From: Paenibacillus uliginis N3/975
GTDB taxonomy: Bacteria; Bacillota; Bacilli; Paenibacillales; Paenibacillaceae
Assembly (NCBI RefSeq): GCF_900177425.1
Contig: NZ_LT840184.1
Location: 202,308 to 266,307, forward strand
Direction: 5' to 3'
Length of the DNA stretch: 64,000 nt
Part shown: positions 17,524 to 26,700 of the stretch, piece by piece
Layout of the letters: every line of letters begins with the position of its first letter
Position numbering within the stretch: the first letter of the stretch is position 1
Notes under the pieces: generated by a model
What the model was told of the DNA's origin: nothing
The model's database searches: none
What the model saw: the letters and a program-made list of their open reading frames with translations, nothing else
Translations under genes and position numbers: made by a program

Positions 17524-18582
17524 TTGAAAAAACATCAGTGGGTTGCTACGTTTCTCTCTTTGATCTGCACCGGTCTTGGTATGTTCTATATCGGTACACC
17601 GGGTATGATTGTGGGCGGTATAATTCTTATGGCACTGCAGGGTGCCTCACTCTTTATTTTTTTTATGACGTTGGGATTTTTAGGACTAATCGTGGCTCCC
17701 GTGGCATTGGGAGTGCATATCGTTGGACTCATTATAACTGTGGTCTACTTTAATTACAGAACACCCAAGGATCCGTTTAAAGCTCAGAAGAGGCAGCGGC
17801 AGTTCTCCTCTCCATGGAAAATTGCGGTGCGTACGGTGATCGGTGCAGCTCTTTTTGTAGGGGCTATTTATGGCGGATACACTACGGGGTCGGAACCTTT
17901 CACCAAGAGTGGTGCGGAGAAACGGGTAGTTCAGGAGGCGGCCGAGAGCTATCTGAAGCAGAAATACAATGAATCATTTAAGGTAACGGATGTGAGATAT
18001 ACCTGGGCGACCGGCACTTATTATTTGAGGGCACATCCAGAGCAAAATCCTGAGCTGGTATTCCGGCTGGAGAGCAATGACGACAATCCTCCAGAAATAT
18101 CGAATGAGAATTACTTGAATGAGTTGTGGGCGCTTCAGCTCAAGGAAATCCTGACACCTTTGGCTGATGAGTTATATCCACAGACTGCATTCCTAAGTAC
18201 ATGGGTGAACGTCGGTCATAACCAAACAGTTGAAAGAAACTATAGAAATCTAAATAGTGAGAATGGAGCAGCGGTCGGCAGCCAGCACGTTAGCCTGACT
18301 GTATTTGCGGATCTTACCGCAGATAACCTCTTAACGGAGCAGGAACGTGTGATGGAGTTGGTTCAGCGAATGCCGGAAGTGATGGTGGAAGGTAAGACGG
18401 GTATTCAAATTGATTATTATCCTTCTGAACTGAACACCCCTGGCAACGTGAAGAAGATTAATAAAGGTACCTTTGATGAAGGTTTTAATGGTGGCAAGCA
18501 GACTCACATCTTCAGGGTCGATGATATTTCGGAAATTACATCCGCCAATGACATTGAGATCAGAGATCTTAGTAAGGATTAG
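17524..18582 (+). CDS. membrane-anchored protein of unknown function
   Basis: 352 residues from a TTG start behind AAGGAAGG. The first 75 residues hold two or three hydrophobic helices (GTPGMIVGGIILMALQGAS and the next segment). A further helix lies near 95-118. The rest (about 120-352) is a soluble, acidic domain rich in aromatic residues that should lie outside the membrane. I do not recognise the soluble domain. The N-terminal layout with closely packed Gly-rich helices recalls small TM2/YjdF-like modules. It is monocistronic with its own terminator. Confidence 0.75.
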   Translation: MKKHQWVATFLSLICTGLGMFYIGTPGMIVGGIILMALQGASLFIFFMTLGFLGLIVAPVALGVHIVGLIITVVYFNYRTPKDPFKAQKRQRQFSSPWKIAVRTVIGAALFVGAIYGGYTTGSEPFTKSGAEKRVVQEAAESYLKQKYNESFKVTDVRYTWATGTYYLRAHPEQNPELVFRLESNDDNPPEISNENYLNELWALQLKEILTPLADELYPQTAFLSTWVNVGHNQTVERNYRNLNSENGAAVGSQHVSLTVFADLTADNLLTEQERVMELVQRMPEVMVEGKTGIQIDYYPSELNTPGNVKKINKGTFDEGFNGGKQTHIFRVDDISEITSANDIEIRDLSKD

Positions 18583-18630
18583 GTTTTTAAAGAAGACAGG
18601 AAATATTCCAAGCGTCTCATAACAGACAAA

Positions 18631-18675
18631 GGGGGTTCCCAGGTCAAAGGACCTTTTGGGGAACCCCTCTTTTTA
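18631..18675 (+). terminator. terminator after the 352-aa membrane protein
   Basis: GGGGTTCCC..AGGTC and GACCT..GGGGAACCCC form a strong stem followed by CTTTTT. Confidence 0.8.
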
Positions 18676-18749
18676 TTGCAGTCAAGCTAGGTTTGATTGC
18701 GGCGCGGGGGGATATTGCGTATCAGTGTCCTGACTCTGAACCACAAGGG

Positions 18750-20339
18750 CTACATGCTTATGGTCTGTTTAGAGTCGCGGTATAGCGACATTTTATTGAC
18801 TAAGAACGTAATCAGGAATGAACAGAGTAGGCTGGCCGCCATAGAGATCAGAAAGCCAACCGTATTGTTCGAGGTTACTGGCCCGAGGAAGGAAGGGACA
18901 TAGGCGGTTCCTCTCACTTCGAACATGCCAACTAGTAGACCGCCGAGACCGGCGGAAGCAATGGCTCCGACAAACACCAGCTTGTTCGAGAACATAAATG
19001 GATAGGCAGCTTCGACAAAGGTGCCGAAACCCATATTGATCGCGAAACCTGGGGCCGCAACAGCGGCTTCTCCCTTGTCGCGCGGAGCGATGATGTTGGC
19101 TAATGTTATACCTGCGGAAACCATCACGAGGCCTACCATATCGACGGCTCCAAGAAAGCTGTTGCTTGTCCGTTCCATCTCCAACAGCACGATTGGCAGA
19201 ATGGCAGCATGATAGACACCGCCGATAATAGCAGGCCAGATCAGAATACCTGCGATCAGACCAGCGAAGGCCGGACTCCAGGAGACAAGCGTCTCTATCA
19301 GGTAACGGATCGATTCCCCTGCAGCCAGGGCAACAGGAGCAATCAGGAAATAAACGAACAAGCCGGCAATGAGTCCGGATACTCCCCCGGCCACAATGTT
19401 GACGGTAGTAGCAGGGAATCGCCATTCCACACACTTGCGGAATACATAGTGAACGATCAGACCGGCACCGATACCGCCGATCATGCCCCCAATGATGCCT
19501 CCCTCAACGGAGAGAACGCCCGCAACAATACCGGCGACAATGGAAACCTCATCAAGTTCTGAAATCTGCTTCGCGGCAATGACCGCAATGATAACCGGCA
19601 GTGCTTTAATCATCAGGTCAAATACAGCCGTAAGTTGGGACAGACCGGGGATTTTACTGGCCGCGAGTATCAATGCCATTCCGATAAAGCCAGGCAGCGA
19701 GGCCATCATGATTCCGCGGATATTGATTCGTTTCCAAGGCGAGGTGCCGGAAGCGGTACTGTCAGCAGATACAGCCGCGCCGCCAATGACCGGACGATAA
19801 GGCATCCTCCAATGCTTGCAGAGTGACGTGACAAACGCGACGGCACGGGTACGGTTCGTCGTGCCAGTCGTACCGGATGCAGAAATGACCTGTACGCCCT
19901 TGGATTGAAGCATGGCCATCGAGGTGCCCCCGGTTCCCGTGACCGGCACCTTGTGCCGTGCGGCTGCTTCAAATGCACGACGGTTGGTGTTCTCAGGATC
20001 GGCACTCATGACGATTATGCCTTCGATTTCACCGAGATCGATCTGTTCGGCGATTTCCTGGTCCAGCCGCTGAGCTGCCTGATTCACCTCTTTAAGAGTG
20101 CCCTCGGCAATGATGACGGGTGCTCTCTTAGAGATATTCCAGCTGTAAAGTGCGGCTCCTGTTGTATCTTTGGCTGAATCCATAGAAGTCTGTGCAGCGA
20201 TAAACTGCAGCGCTATACACGTCAGCCCGGCGCTCTCCATTTGCAGTAATATTTCATCCAGCAGCTTTTGAGGTTCTTTTCCCCCCAGGTTATATAGGTT
20301 CCCCCCGCTGCTTCCAATAATTGCGATTTGTCGGTGCAT
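18750..20339 (-). CDS. PTS EIIC-like membrane protein with N-terminal soluble domain
   Basis: 529 residues. Residues 1-185 are soluble and Gly/Thr-rich (IAIIGSSGGNLYNLGG near the start; VTGTGGTSMAMLQSKG near 130-147) and look like a nucleotide- or substrate-binding fold. Residues about 205-525 form a roughly ten-helix domain with fructose/mannitol EIIC-type features, including GGVYHAAILPIVLLEMERT and GFAINMGFGTFVEAAYPF. There is no EIIA or EIIB phosphorylation domain and no PTS partner nearby, so transport by phosphorylation is doubtful as it stands. The start has GGAGG upstream. Substrate unknown. Related proteins are annotated as PTS sugar transporters. Confidence 0.7.
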   Translation of the reverse strand: MHRQIAIIGSSGGNLYNLGGKEPQKLLDEILLQMESAGLTCIALQFIAAQTSMDSAKDTTGAALYSWNISKRAPVIIAEGTLKEVNQAAQRLDQEIAEQIDLGEIEGIIVMSADPENTNRRAFEAAARHKVPVTGTGGTSMAMLQSKGVQVISASGTTGTTNRTRAVAFVTSLCKHWRMPYRPVIGGAAVSADSTASGTSPWKRINIRGIMMASLPGFIGMALILAASKIPGLSQLTAVFDLMIKALPVIIAVIAAKQISELDEVSIVAGIVAGVLSVEGGIIGGMIGGIGAGLIVHYVFRKCVEWRFPATTVNIVAGGVSGLIAGLFVYFLIAPVALAAGESIRYLIETLVSWSPAFAGLIAGILIWPAIIGGVYHAAILPIVLLEMERTSNSFLGAVDMVGLVMVSAGITLANIIAPRDKGEAAVAAPGFAINMGFGTFVEAAYPFMFSNKLVFVGAIASAGLGGLLVGMFEVRGTAYVPSFLGPVTSNNTVGFLISMAASLLCSFLITFLVNKMSLYRDSKQTISM

Positions 20340-20443
20340 TTCTATCGGCCTCCTATATCATCTGACCATAATATACTATATTACATTAGAGTTGCACTCT
20401 ATTAAAGTATAAAAATATAAAGTTTTCATATTTTTATACCATT

Positions 20444-20490
20444 CAAAAAACGATGCCCTGTAGAGAAGGCTTCCTCTACAGGGCATCGTT
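20444..20490 (-). terminator. terminator of the CNNM/CBS protein gene
   Basis: A perfect 17-bp stem (AACGATGCCCTGTAGAG and its complement) with the A run on the plus strand, hence a T run for minus-strand transcripts. Confidence 0.85.
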
Positions 20491-20508
20491 ATGTCTATTA
20501 GATTGTGC

Positions 20509-21855
20509 TTATTTTCCAATCTCTTCAGCAACAGCAGCTTCGGCTTCCTGCTGTTCCGCTGTTTCTTTGAGAATTTGCAGCTTGGTATACCGGTGTGTTT
20601 TCTTCTCGAGAACCGTAAAGGTCAAGTCACGGTAGGTCCAGCTGTCACCTTTGACGAGCTCGGAGTTATGACCGTACAGCCATCCGCCGATCGTGTCGAG
20701 CTCATCTGTGTTCAGATCGCAGAGCAGCAGATCATTTACACGATTGATGGATACCTTTCCGTCTACGATAAGACGGTTCGGTTCCGGTTGAACCAGATCG
20801 CGTTCTTCATCGTCATCGAATTCATCGCGGATCTCTCCGACGATTTCCTCCAAAATGTCCTCAATCGTAATCATACCGGAGGTACCGCCATATTCATCAA
20901 TCAAGACGGCCATATGCGTACCTTCCTGCTGCATTTTCTTTAGCAGTTTCTTGATCGGAATGGCTTCCGATACAGTCATGGCCGGGTGAATAAGTTTGGA
21001 AAGATCGATATTGGAATTGTCATCGAACTCCAAGAAGAACTGCTTCGTGTTCACCATGCCGACAACCTGATCCTTATCCCCGCGAACAACCGGGAATCGG
21101 GTATATTGTTCTCTTTTAATAATCTGCAGGTTAGCTGCAAGAGGTTTATCTACATAAAGACATACCATATCGGTACGAGGCACCATAATTTCTTTAGCTA
21201 GCAAATCGTCAAAGGCAAAGATGTTGCTAACATAGCCATATTCGCTTTGGTTGATCTTACCGCTCTCATAGCTTTCACTAAGGATCATCCGCAGTTCCTC
21301 TTCCGAGTGGGCTTCCTCATGCTCACTGGCCGGGTGAAGGCCGAAAATACGGACGAGGCCGTTCGCGGATCCGTTCAAAAGCCAGATGAACGGATACATG
21401 ATGCGGTAAAACCATATGATAGGTTTGGCTGTCATGAGTGTGACTTGCTCGGCTTTTTGGATAGCCCATGTTTTAGGAGCAAGCTCACCAATAACGACGT
21501 GAATATATGTCATAAAGATAAACGCAAACAAGAATGACATGGCTCCTGAGAGCTCGACAGGCAGTCCAAGTGCGTCAAATATCGGGTGGAATATGGCCTC
21601 AAACGTGCTTTCGCCCAAATAACCGAGGCCGAGAGCTGTAATGGTAATACCCAGCTGACAGGCAGATAAATATCCGTCAAGATTGGTAATCACTTTTTTT
21701 GCAGCCAGGGAGTTTTTGCGTCCCTCAAGCACGAGTTGGTCGATTCGGCTGGTACGAATTTTTACAATAGCAAATTCCGTCATAACGAAAAACGCTGTAA
21801 AAGCAATAAGAAGTGCTACTAAAAATAAATTGAAGCCTATACTACTACCATCCAA
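20509..21855 (-). CDS. CNNM/CBS-domain membrane protein (CorC/HlyC family)
   Basis: 448 residues in three parts: a CNNM transmembrane domain (about 1-190, starting with LLIAFTAFFVMTEFAIVK), a pair of CBS domains (about 205-335, MVPRTDMVCLYVD and IDEYGGTSGMITIEDI) and a C-terminal CorC_HlyC domain (about 350-430). The family is implicated in magnesium and cobalt efflux or homeostasis; older names call it haemolysin. AAAGGATG precedes the ATG. It is a single gene with its own terminator. Most Bacillales carry several paralogues, so I give no symbol. Confidence 0.9.
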   Translation of the reverse strand: MDGSSIGFNLFLVALLIAFTAFFVMTEFAIVKIRTSRIDQLVLEGRKNSLAAKKVITNLDGYLSACQLGITITALGLGYLGESTFEAIFHPIFDALGLPVELSGAMSFLFAFIFMTYIHVVIGELAPKTWAIQKAEQVTLMTAKPIIWFYRIMYPFIWLLNGSANGLVRIFGLHPASEHEEAHSEEELRMILSESYESGKINQSEYGYVSNIFAFDDLLAKEIMVPRTDMVCLYVDKPLAANLQIIKREQYTRFPVVRGDKDQVVGMVNTKQFFLEFDDNSNIDLSKLIHPAMTVSEAIPIKKLLKKMQQEGTHMAVLIDEYGGTSGMITIEDILEEIVGEIRDEFDDDEERDLVQPEPNRLIVDGKVSINRVNDLLLCDLNTDELDTIGGWLYGHNSELVKGDSWTYRDLTFTVLEKKTHRYTKLQILKETAEQQEAEAAVAEEIGK

Positions 21856-21905
21856 TCAAAACACATCCTTTTCTTTTCTGGTCCGAATTTGTTTTCAATA
21901 GCTTA

Positions 21906-22259
21906 CTACAAAGCAAGATGCAAATATGCATTACCATCAACATAATTCGACCTGAATTTTAAAGGTTCAAGCAGCATGTGCTTTAAAATCAGAAAAATAT
22001 GAGCAGTCTGTAGACTGAATTTGGTCAAACGGGTGGATATCAGATACATTTGGCGCGGTGCAGCAGACAGAATCCGTTCCGGTACGGGACCGGTCGGTAT
22101 CGGAGCTGGTGCGACGCGACTGCTCTTAGCCAGTGCCAATTCCTGTGATGGAACAGCGGATTTGGATTTATCCTCCCCACTAATGGGAGTAAATGAAGCC
22201 AAAACACTCAAGCCAAGTGCCACATACACGAATCTGCTTATCCTTCGTATGGGGTCCAA
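21906..22259 (-). CDS. possible small exported protein, unknown
   Basis: A 117-residue frame with a TTG start at 22259; AGGAG lies upstream at a rather long 13-base gap. The N-terminus looks like a signal peptide: two Arg pairs (IRRISRF), a hydrophobic core (VYVALGLSVLASF) and a polar stretch. A Pro-rich linker (APAPIPTGPVPE) and an amphipathic C-terminal half follow. No family is recognised. An overlapping plus-strand frame is less convincing because it has no start site. Reality as a gene is uncertain. Confidence 0.45.
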   Translation of the reverse strand: MDPIRRISRFVYVALGLSVLASFTPISGEDKSKSAVPSQELALAKSSRVAPAPIPTGPVPERILSAAPRQMYLISTRLTKFSLQTAHIFLILKHMLLEPLKFRSNYVDGNAYLHLAL

Positions 22260-22483
22260 TTCGTATGTCTCACTCCTATTAACTTAATGGGCGTTACCTT
22301 GTAATAAACTTTAATATTGTCGTTTGACTATATTATTCGTAATATATTTATAAAAAGAAAAACCATGCTGAAAAAAAGGTATATGTTATCTATAATAAGA
22401 AAAAGTAAGTGCACATGTCAAATGGCGCCATATGGAGAGCTTCTAATCAACCATTTTGGCATGTGGACGAAAAGGAGATCACG

Positions 22484-23368
22484 ATGGAAATTCATTTCAA
22501 ACGAGCAAGTGAAATTCCCGCAGATAAGTTGCTGGATATTTGGAACGCGTCTTTTGAGGATTATCTGGTCAATATGAGTATGGGACTGAATCTGTTTATT
22601 CGCCGCGCGGCCTTTGAGGAATTGGACTTCGAGGGTTCCGTTGTCATGTATGTGGATGATGAGCCCGCTGGATTAACGATGAACGGTTACCGGAAGTATG
22701 GGGAAGAGTGGAAAGTGTGGAATGGGGGCACCGGTATCGTTAAATCCCGGCGAGGCCAGGGGTTGGGGCGACATTTGATCGAAGCAAGCCTGAATACATA
22801 CAGAACACGCGGTGTGAACACTGCTTTGCTGGAGGTTTTTGTACAAAATGAACCGGCTGTACGCCTCTATAAATCATGCGGCTACGAAGAAATTGAAAGA
22901 CTTCGTTTCATGTCTTGTGATGAAGATTTGGAAGCTTCCATATTCGGTAGCGATGATCCGGGATTTCGCTATAAGACAGGAGTTCCTTCGGAAGTTGGCG
23001 CTTTGGATTTCTATGATCATAGCGGCCCGTGGCAGACGCATTGGCAGTGTCTTAAGGGAGGGCAGTCCTTGATTCTGTCGAATGGGCTGACCCCACTCGG
23101 ATATGCTCTTTACCGTAATGACTTTGATGAGGCCGGCAAGCATGTGTCGGTAGTTGTAACGAATATCGGCGTTCATCCGGATGTGGAGAACCCGGAAGAC
23201 GTCTTGAAGGCGCTCCTTCGTTATGTGATGAAGCCGGAAGAGCAGGGGCTGAAGCGCCATGCTAACCATGTGCGTTCGACTCGGCCGCTTCTTGGCAGTC
23301 TTCTGGATCAGGCCGGATTTACAAACACCTTTGAGCTGCTGCATATGAAGCAGGATATGCACAGGTGA
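22484..23368 (+). CDS. GNAT-family N-acetyltransferase
   Basis: 294 residues. The first half is a GNAT domain: the acetyl-CoA loop is visible as KSRRGQGLGRHLIEASL, followed by the late motif VQNEPAVRLYKSCGYEEI. The second half (about 165-294) is a more divergent GNAT-like repeat. The substrate cannot be told. I chose the ATG at 22484 because AAGGAG precedes it; in-frame ATGs upstream lack a site. It converges with the LTA-synthase-like gene across a shared terminator. Confidence 0.88.
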   Translation: MEIHFKRASEIPADKLLDIWNASFEDYLVNMSMGLNLFIRRAAFEELDFEGSVVMYVDDEPAGLTMNGYRKYGEEWKVWNGGTGIVKSRRGQGLGRHLIEASLNTYRTRGVNTALLEVFVQNEPAVRLYKSCGYEEIERLRFMSCDEDLEASIFGSDDPGFRYKTGVPSEVGALDFYDHSGPWQTHWQCLKGGQSLILSNGLTPLGYALYRNDFDEAGKHVSVVVTNIGVHPDVENPEDVLKALLRYVMKPEEQGLKRHANHVRSTRPLLGSLLDQAGFTNTFELLHMKQDMHR

Positions 23369-23376
23369 CAAAAAAC

Positions 23377-23420
23377 AAGGGGCGTCTCTACAGGTCATCA
23401 AGACCTTGGAGATGCCCCTT
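23377..23420. terminator. bidirectional terminator between convergent genes
   Basis: AAGGGGCGTCTC and GAGATGCCCCTT form the outer stem, CAGGTC/GACCTTG the inner. It lies between the acetyltransferase (plus) and the sulfatase (minus), with A/T runs on both sides. Confidence 0.75.
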
Positions 23421-23426
23421 ACTTAT

Positions 23427-25292
23427 TTATTTACTGCTGTGTTCCGGTAATTGCCGCAAGTAGCTATCCGATAGATGAAGCAGCTTAAGCGCCCGGTCAA
23501 ACTCGTCTTTGGAAGCTTTTGTTGCCTCCTGTGAGGTGTGCGGCAACGGGTGGAGAGTGCCGTCCTCAAAAGTGTTGCCTGGCATAAACAAGGTTGTATT
23601 GTTAATGAACGTCCCGGAAGGCAGGTAATAGCGTTCCGGTAGCAGGTTGTAATCCTTTTGGTTCAATAGATCCTGGCCAAAGTGCAGCTGATCATCTAGT
23701 GATATGCCAGTCAGGTTGGCGATCGTTGGTAAAATGTCCACCTGGCCGCCGATTGGTTCCATAACTTCAGGCTCGATGTATCCTTCGCTATGGATCATAA
23801 GCGGAATGTTGATCATGTCAGCAGACACATAATCACGGCCGTATATTTCTTTCATAAGTTCTTTATCTTTATTATCCAACGAATAAATCGGCAGACCTAA
23901 ATGGTCTCCGTATACGATGACGAGACTGTTGTCCCAGATGCCGTCTTTTTTGAGTAGCTCGATAAACTGGCCCAGTGCGTAGTCCGCGTAGTTCTGAGAG
24001 CGGATATAATCGCCTACAAAGGTCCCTTCATATCGCTCCGGCAGCGTCATCTTATACTTGGATTCGGGAATCGTAAACGGATGATGGGCGGTCATGGATA
24101 GGACATGGGCATAAAAGGGATTGCCGGACTCGCTCATTTTTTTAAGCTGTTCCGCTGTTTTTGTATATAACACCTCATCGGAGGAGCCGAAAAATACTTT
24201 ATCGGGCTCACCGAAGAAATCTTTATCGTAATATTGATCAAACCCGAGTGCCTTATACAGCTCACCGCGGTTCCAGAACTCTACAACATTCGTATGGAAT
24301 GTAGCGGACTGATAGCCGTCCTTCTTCAGCATCTTAGGCAGGCTTGGCAGCTGCCTGTCCGCATAGTGCTGGGCGGCTGCTCCGCGCGGTGGGATATAAA
24401 AGGACGTATTTACAACAAATTCAGCATCGGACGTATTGCCTTGACCGACGTTTTGAAAGAAATTCGGGAAATAAAGGCTTTCATTAGCCAGCTTGTTCAT
24501 AACCGGTGTAACTTCCTGACCGTCCAGTTTCAAATTTATTAAGAATTGCTGGAATGATTCCATCTGGATGATGATGACGTTCTTTCCTTCAGCAACCCCC
24601 TGATATGCGGGAGTGGATACGGGAGTAATTCCTTTTAGTTTATTGACTTCGTCCTGGTTAATGGACTTGGCGTCTGCCAGCTCCGTATCATCCTTCTGGA
24701 AGATGGTGTAGGCCTCATAATTGAGAATTCCCATCTCCTGTGCTTTGACAGTTTCATTCATGCTGGCACGGTTAGGGAGAATTTGGAACAGACAGATGAC
24801 TAGGGAAATGACGAACATCGTCGACGCAAAGGAACGTCTCCCTTTTTTCGAATGTTTCTGTTTCCAGGTCTTGATCCGGTCGCTTCTCCAGAAGAGAACG
24901 AACAGCACGATAATGTCTGTGAAGATCAGCAGAAAATACGGGTCCATGAGTGAGAAAACACTGTTGCTGACTGCAGTCACCTGATTTACCTGCTCCAGAG
25001 CATGATAGGTTACGATGACACCGTAATATTTATAGTACATAATGGCTGCGAAAAAAATTGCGGTAAGGAGCAGGTTTACGGTCATGTAAGCTGCCATCTT
25101 GCGTTTGGAAGCGAACCATTCGATCAGGCTGAACACTAACCAGATGAAGGGGATCTCGGTAATAAGCGGACGCCAAGGTATTATATCATCAAAGATTACC
25201 ATCCAAGCCAGGTAGCTTTTAAGCAGCATAATGACTGAGAAAAAAATAAATGGTCTTGTAATCGTTAACCGAAACCGGTTCGATGCGAACAC
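23427..25292 (-). CDS. LTA synthase-like membrane sulfatase
   Basis: About 621 residues: five N-terminal transmembrane helices (within about 1-190), then a large extracellular sulfatase-fold domain. The nucleophile Thr sits in GQGNTSDAEFVVN, near residue 300; metal-site motifs AHHPF and YGDHLGLPIYS follow. LtaS enzymes transfer glycerol phosphate from phosphatidylglycerol to build lipoteichoic acid; LtaS, YqgS and YvgJ types cannot be told apart here. I set the start at the GTG at 25292, preceded by AAGGAAGG, rather than the longer in-frame ATG. No operon partners. Confidence 0.9.
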   Translation of the reverse strand: MFASNRFRLTITRPFIFFSVIMLLKSYLAWMVIFDDIIPWRPLITEIPFIWLVFSLIEWFASKRKMAAYMTVNLLLTAIFFAAIMYYKYYGVIVTYHALEQVNQVTAVSNSVFSLMDPYFLLIFTDIIVLFVLFWRSDRIKTWKQKHSKKGRRSFASTMFVISLVICLFQILPNRASMNETVKAQEMGILNYEAYTIFQKDDTELADAKSINQDEVNKLKGITPVSTPAYQGVAEGKNVIIIQMESFQQFLINLKLDGQEVTPVMNKLANESLYFPNFFQNVGQGNTSDAEFVVNTSFYIPPRGAAAQHYADRQLPSLPKMLKKDGYQSATFHTNVVEFWNRGELYKALGFDQYYDKDFFGEPDKVFFGSSDEVLYTKTAEQLKKMSESGNPFYAHVLSMTAHHPFTIPESKYKMTLPERYEGTFVGDYIRSQNYADYALGQFIELLKKDGIWDNSLVIVYGDHLGLPIYSLDNKDKELMKEIYGRDYVSADMINIPLMIHSEGYIEPEVMEPIGGQVDILPTIANLTGISLDDQLHFGQDLLNQKDYNLLPERYYLPSGTFINNTTLFMPGNTFEDGTLHPLPHTSQEATKASKDEFDRALKLLHLSDSYLRQLPEHSSK

Positions 25293-25465
25293 CAGTACCG
25301 CCTTCCTTTCAATCCGCAAGGGGGCTGATGGATTCAACACAACCTCGCGTTTTCTTATAATTTTTGTAAAAGGATGAACAAAATCATTATGCCTTCTATT
25401 GCACATGGTTGTCAAAGACACAGGGCACACGTTCACGATTTCATCCAACAAAAATATAGATTAAA

Positions 25466-25492
25466 CAAAAAAAACCGGCTTAGAAAGCCGGT
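25466..25492 (-). terminator. terminator of lrgAB
   Basis: ACCGGCTT-AGA-AAGCCGGT on a run of eight A residues on the plus strand, i.e. a T run for minus-strand transcripts, 24 bases beyond the lrgB stop. Confidence 0.85.
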
Positions 25493-25515
25493 GGAGGAAA
25501 ACTTGTTGAATATGG

Positions 25516-26205
25516 TTAGAACAGAAATGACATTAAGATCGGTGCAGCACCGAGTGTGAACAGCGCGGCGAGTATCATGGAGATACTTGAAATGGTCCCT
25601 GAAAGGGAACTGAACTCGAACGCTTTGGAGGTACCCGTACCGTGAGCACTTGTTCCAAACAAGATCCCGCGGGCGATATCGCCCTTGATCCTAAACACTT
25701 TCATAACGGACGGGCCGACCATGGAGCCGAGGATACCGGTCATAATGACGAATACGGCCGTCATGTTCGGAACACCACCAATCACTTGGGAAACGTTCAT
25801 AGCAATCGGGGTGGTAATAGATCTCGGTACGAGGCTGGTCGTCAGGGAGCTGCTTAGATGCAGCCATTTGGCAAAAAAGGCTGACGATATGATCGCCATA
25901 ACCGATCCGGAGACGACACTGACCATAATTTCGGCCGCGTGTTTTTTGAGTGTCTGAAAATTTTTATATAGGGGTACAGCAAAAGCTACCGTTGCCGGCT
26001 GCAGTAGATCGCTGAGCCACCCAGCTCCTTCGTTATAAGCTTCATAGGAAACCCCGGTCTGCGTCAAAATGATAATAATGGCGATTGGGGTGATCAGGAG
26101 CGGAGATAAATACACTTTTGATTTTCGTTGATACAGCTTTTTGGCAGCCCAGTAAATGATTGCAGTCAGGGGGAGGCCAAACCATGCCAGCCAGGATAAT
26201 GTCAT
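25516..26205 (-). CDS. lrgB: LrgB/CidB-family antiholin-like membrane protein
   Basis: 229 residues, almost wholly hydrophobic, with about six or seven helices. The LrgB core is clear: VPRSITTPIAMNVSQVIGG and a C-terminal GTSAHGTGTSKAFEFS. LrgB/CidB proteins act with LrgA/CidA in controlling murein hydrolase activity and overflow metabolites such as pyruvate. The start overlaps the lrgA stop (ATGA). With the divergent LysR gene this layout matches cidAB-cidR as well as lrgAB, so the symbol is interchangeable with cidB. Confidence 0.9.
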   Translation of the reverse strand: MTLSWLAWFGLPLTAIIYWAAKKLYQRKSKVYLSPLLITPIAIIIILTQTGVSYEAYNEGAGWLSDLLQPATVAFAVPLYKNFQTLKKHAAEIMVSVVSGSVMAIISSAFFAKWLHLSSSLTTSLVPRSITTPIAMNVSQVIGGVPNMTAVFVIMTGILGSMVGPSVMKVFRIKGDIARGILFGTSAHGTGTSKAFEFSSLSGTISSISMILAALFTLGAAPILMSFLF

Positions 26206-26573
26206 GGGTTCTTCCGCTCCTTTCGTCTGGATATAAGTGTAGCCATCAGCCCGGAGCTGACCATAACGGTCACCGTGCTAAGTAATACGACAGCGAGTAT
26301 TTGAATCCCGTCGCTCTTAAGCATCGGGAAATAGTTCATGACACCAACAGCAGCCGGAATAAAGAACAGTAACAGTTCAGCAAGCAGCCAGCTGGCTCCA
26401 AGCTCAATCCATTCCAGGCGGATCACTTTGGTTTCTAGCAAAATAAACACGAGTGCAATACCTAAAATGCTGCCAGGTATGCTTAGATTAAGCAGTCCGG
26501 CCAGTTTATCCATGAGTATAGAGATAAGCATGAAACCGGCCACTTGGAGACTTCCTTTGATGATTTGTTTCAC
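26202..26573 (-). CDS. lrgA: LrgA/CidA-family holin-like membrane protein
   Basis: A 123-residue protein with four helices and the family features KLAGLLNLSIPGSILGIALVF and LLFFIPAAVGVM. I chose the GTG at 26573 with AAAGGAG nine bases upstream, which gives the usual CidA length; upstream in-frame ATGs would add 19 charged residues. It forms a coupled operon with lrgB and is divergent from a LysR regulator, the arrangement of cidA with cidR. A holin-like role is from the family only. Confidence 0.88.
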   Translation of the reverse strand: MKQIIKGSLQVAGFMLISILMDKLAGLLNLSIPGSILGIALVFILLETKVIRLEWIELGASWLLAELLLFFIPAAVGVMNYFPMLKSDGIQILAVVLLSTVTVMVSSGLMATLISRRKERKNP

Positions 26574-26700
26574 GACCGGTCTCTCCTTTCTTTTCATCGT
26601 TAATGAAAATTTTACAACAATAACTTTCATAGGTAAAATGCATATATCGAATCAATGTCATTCCATTTAGTAATACATGACATGTAGAGGGGGCTTTTTT

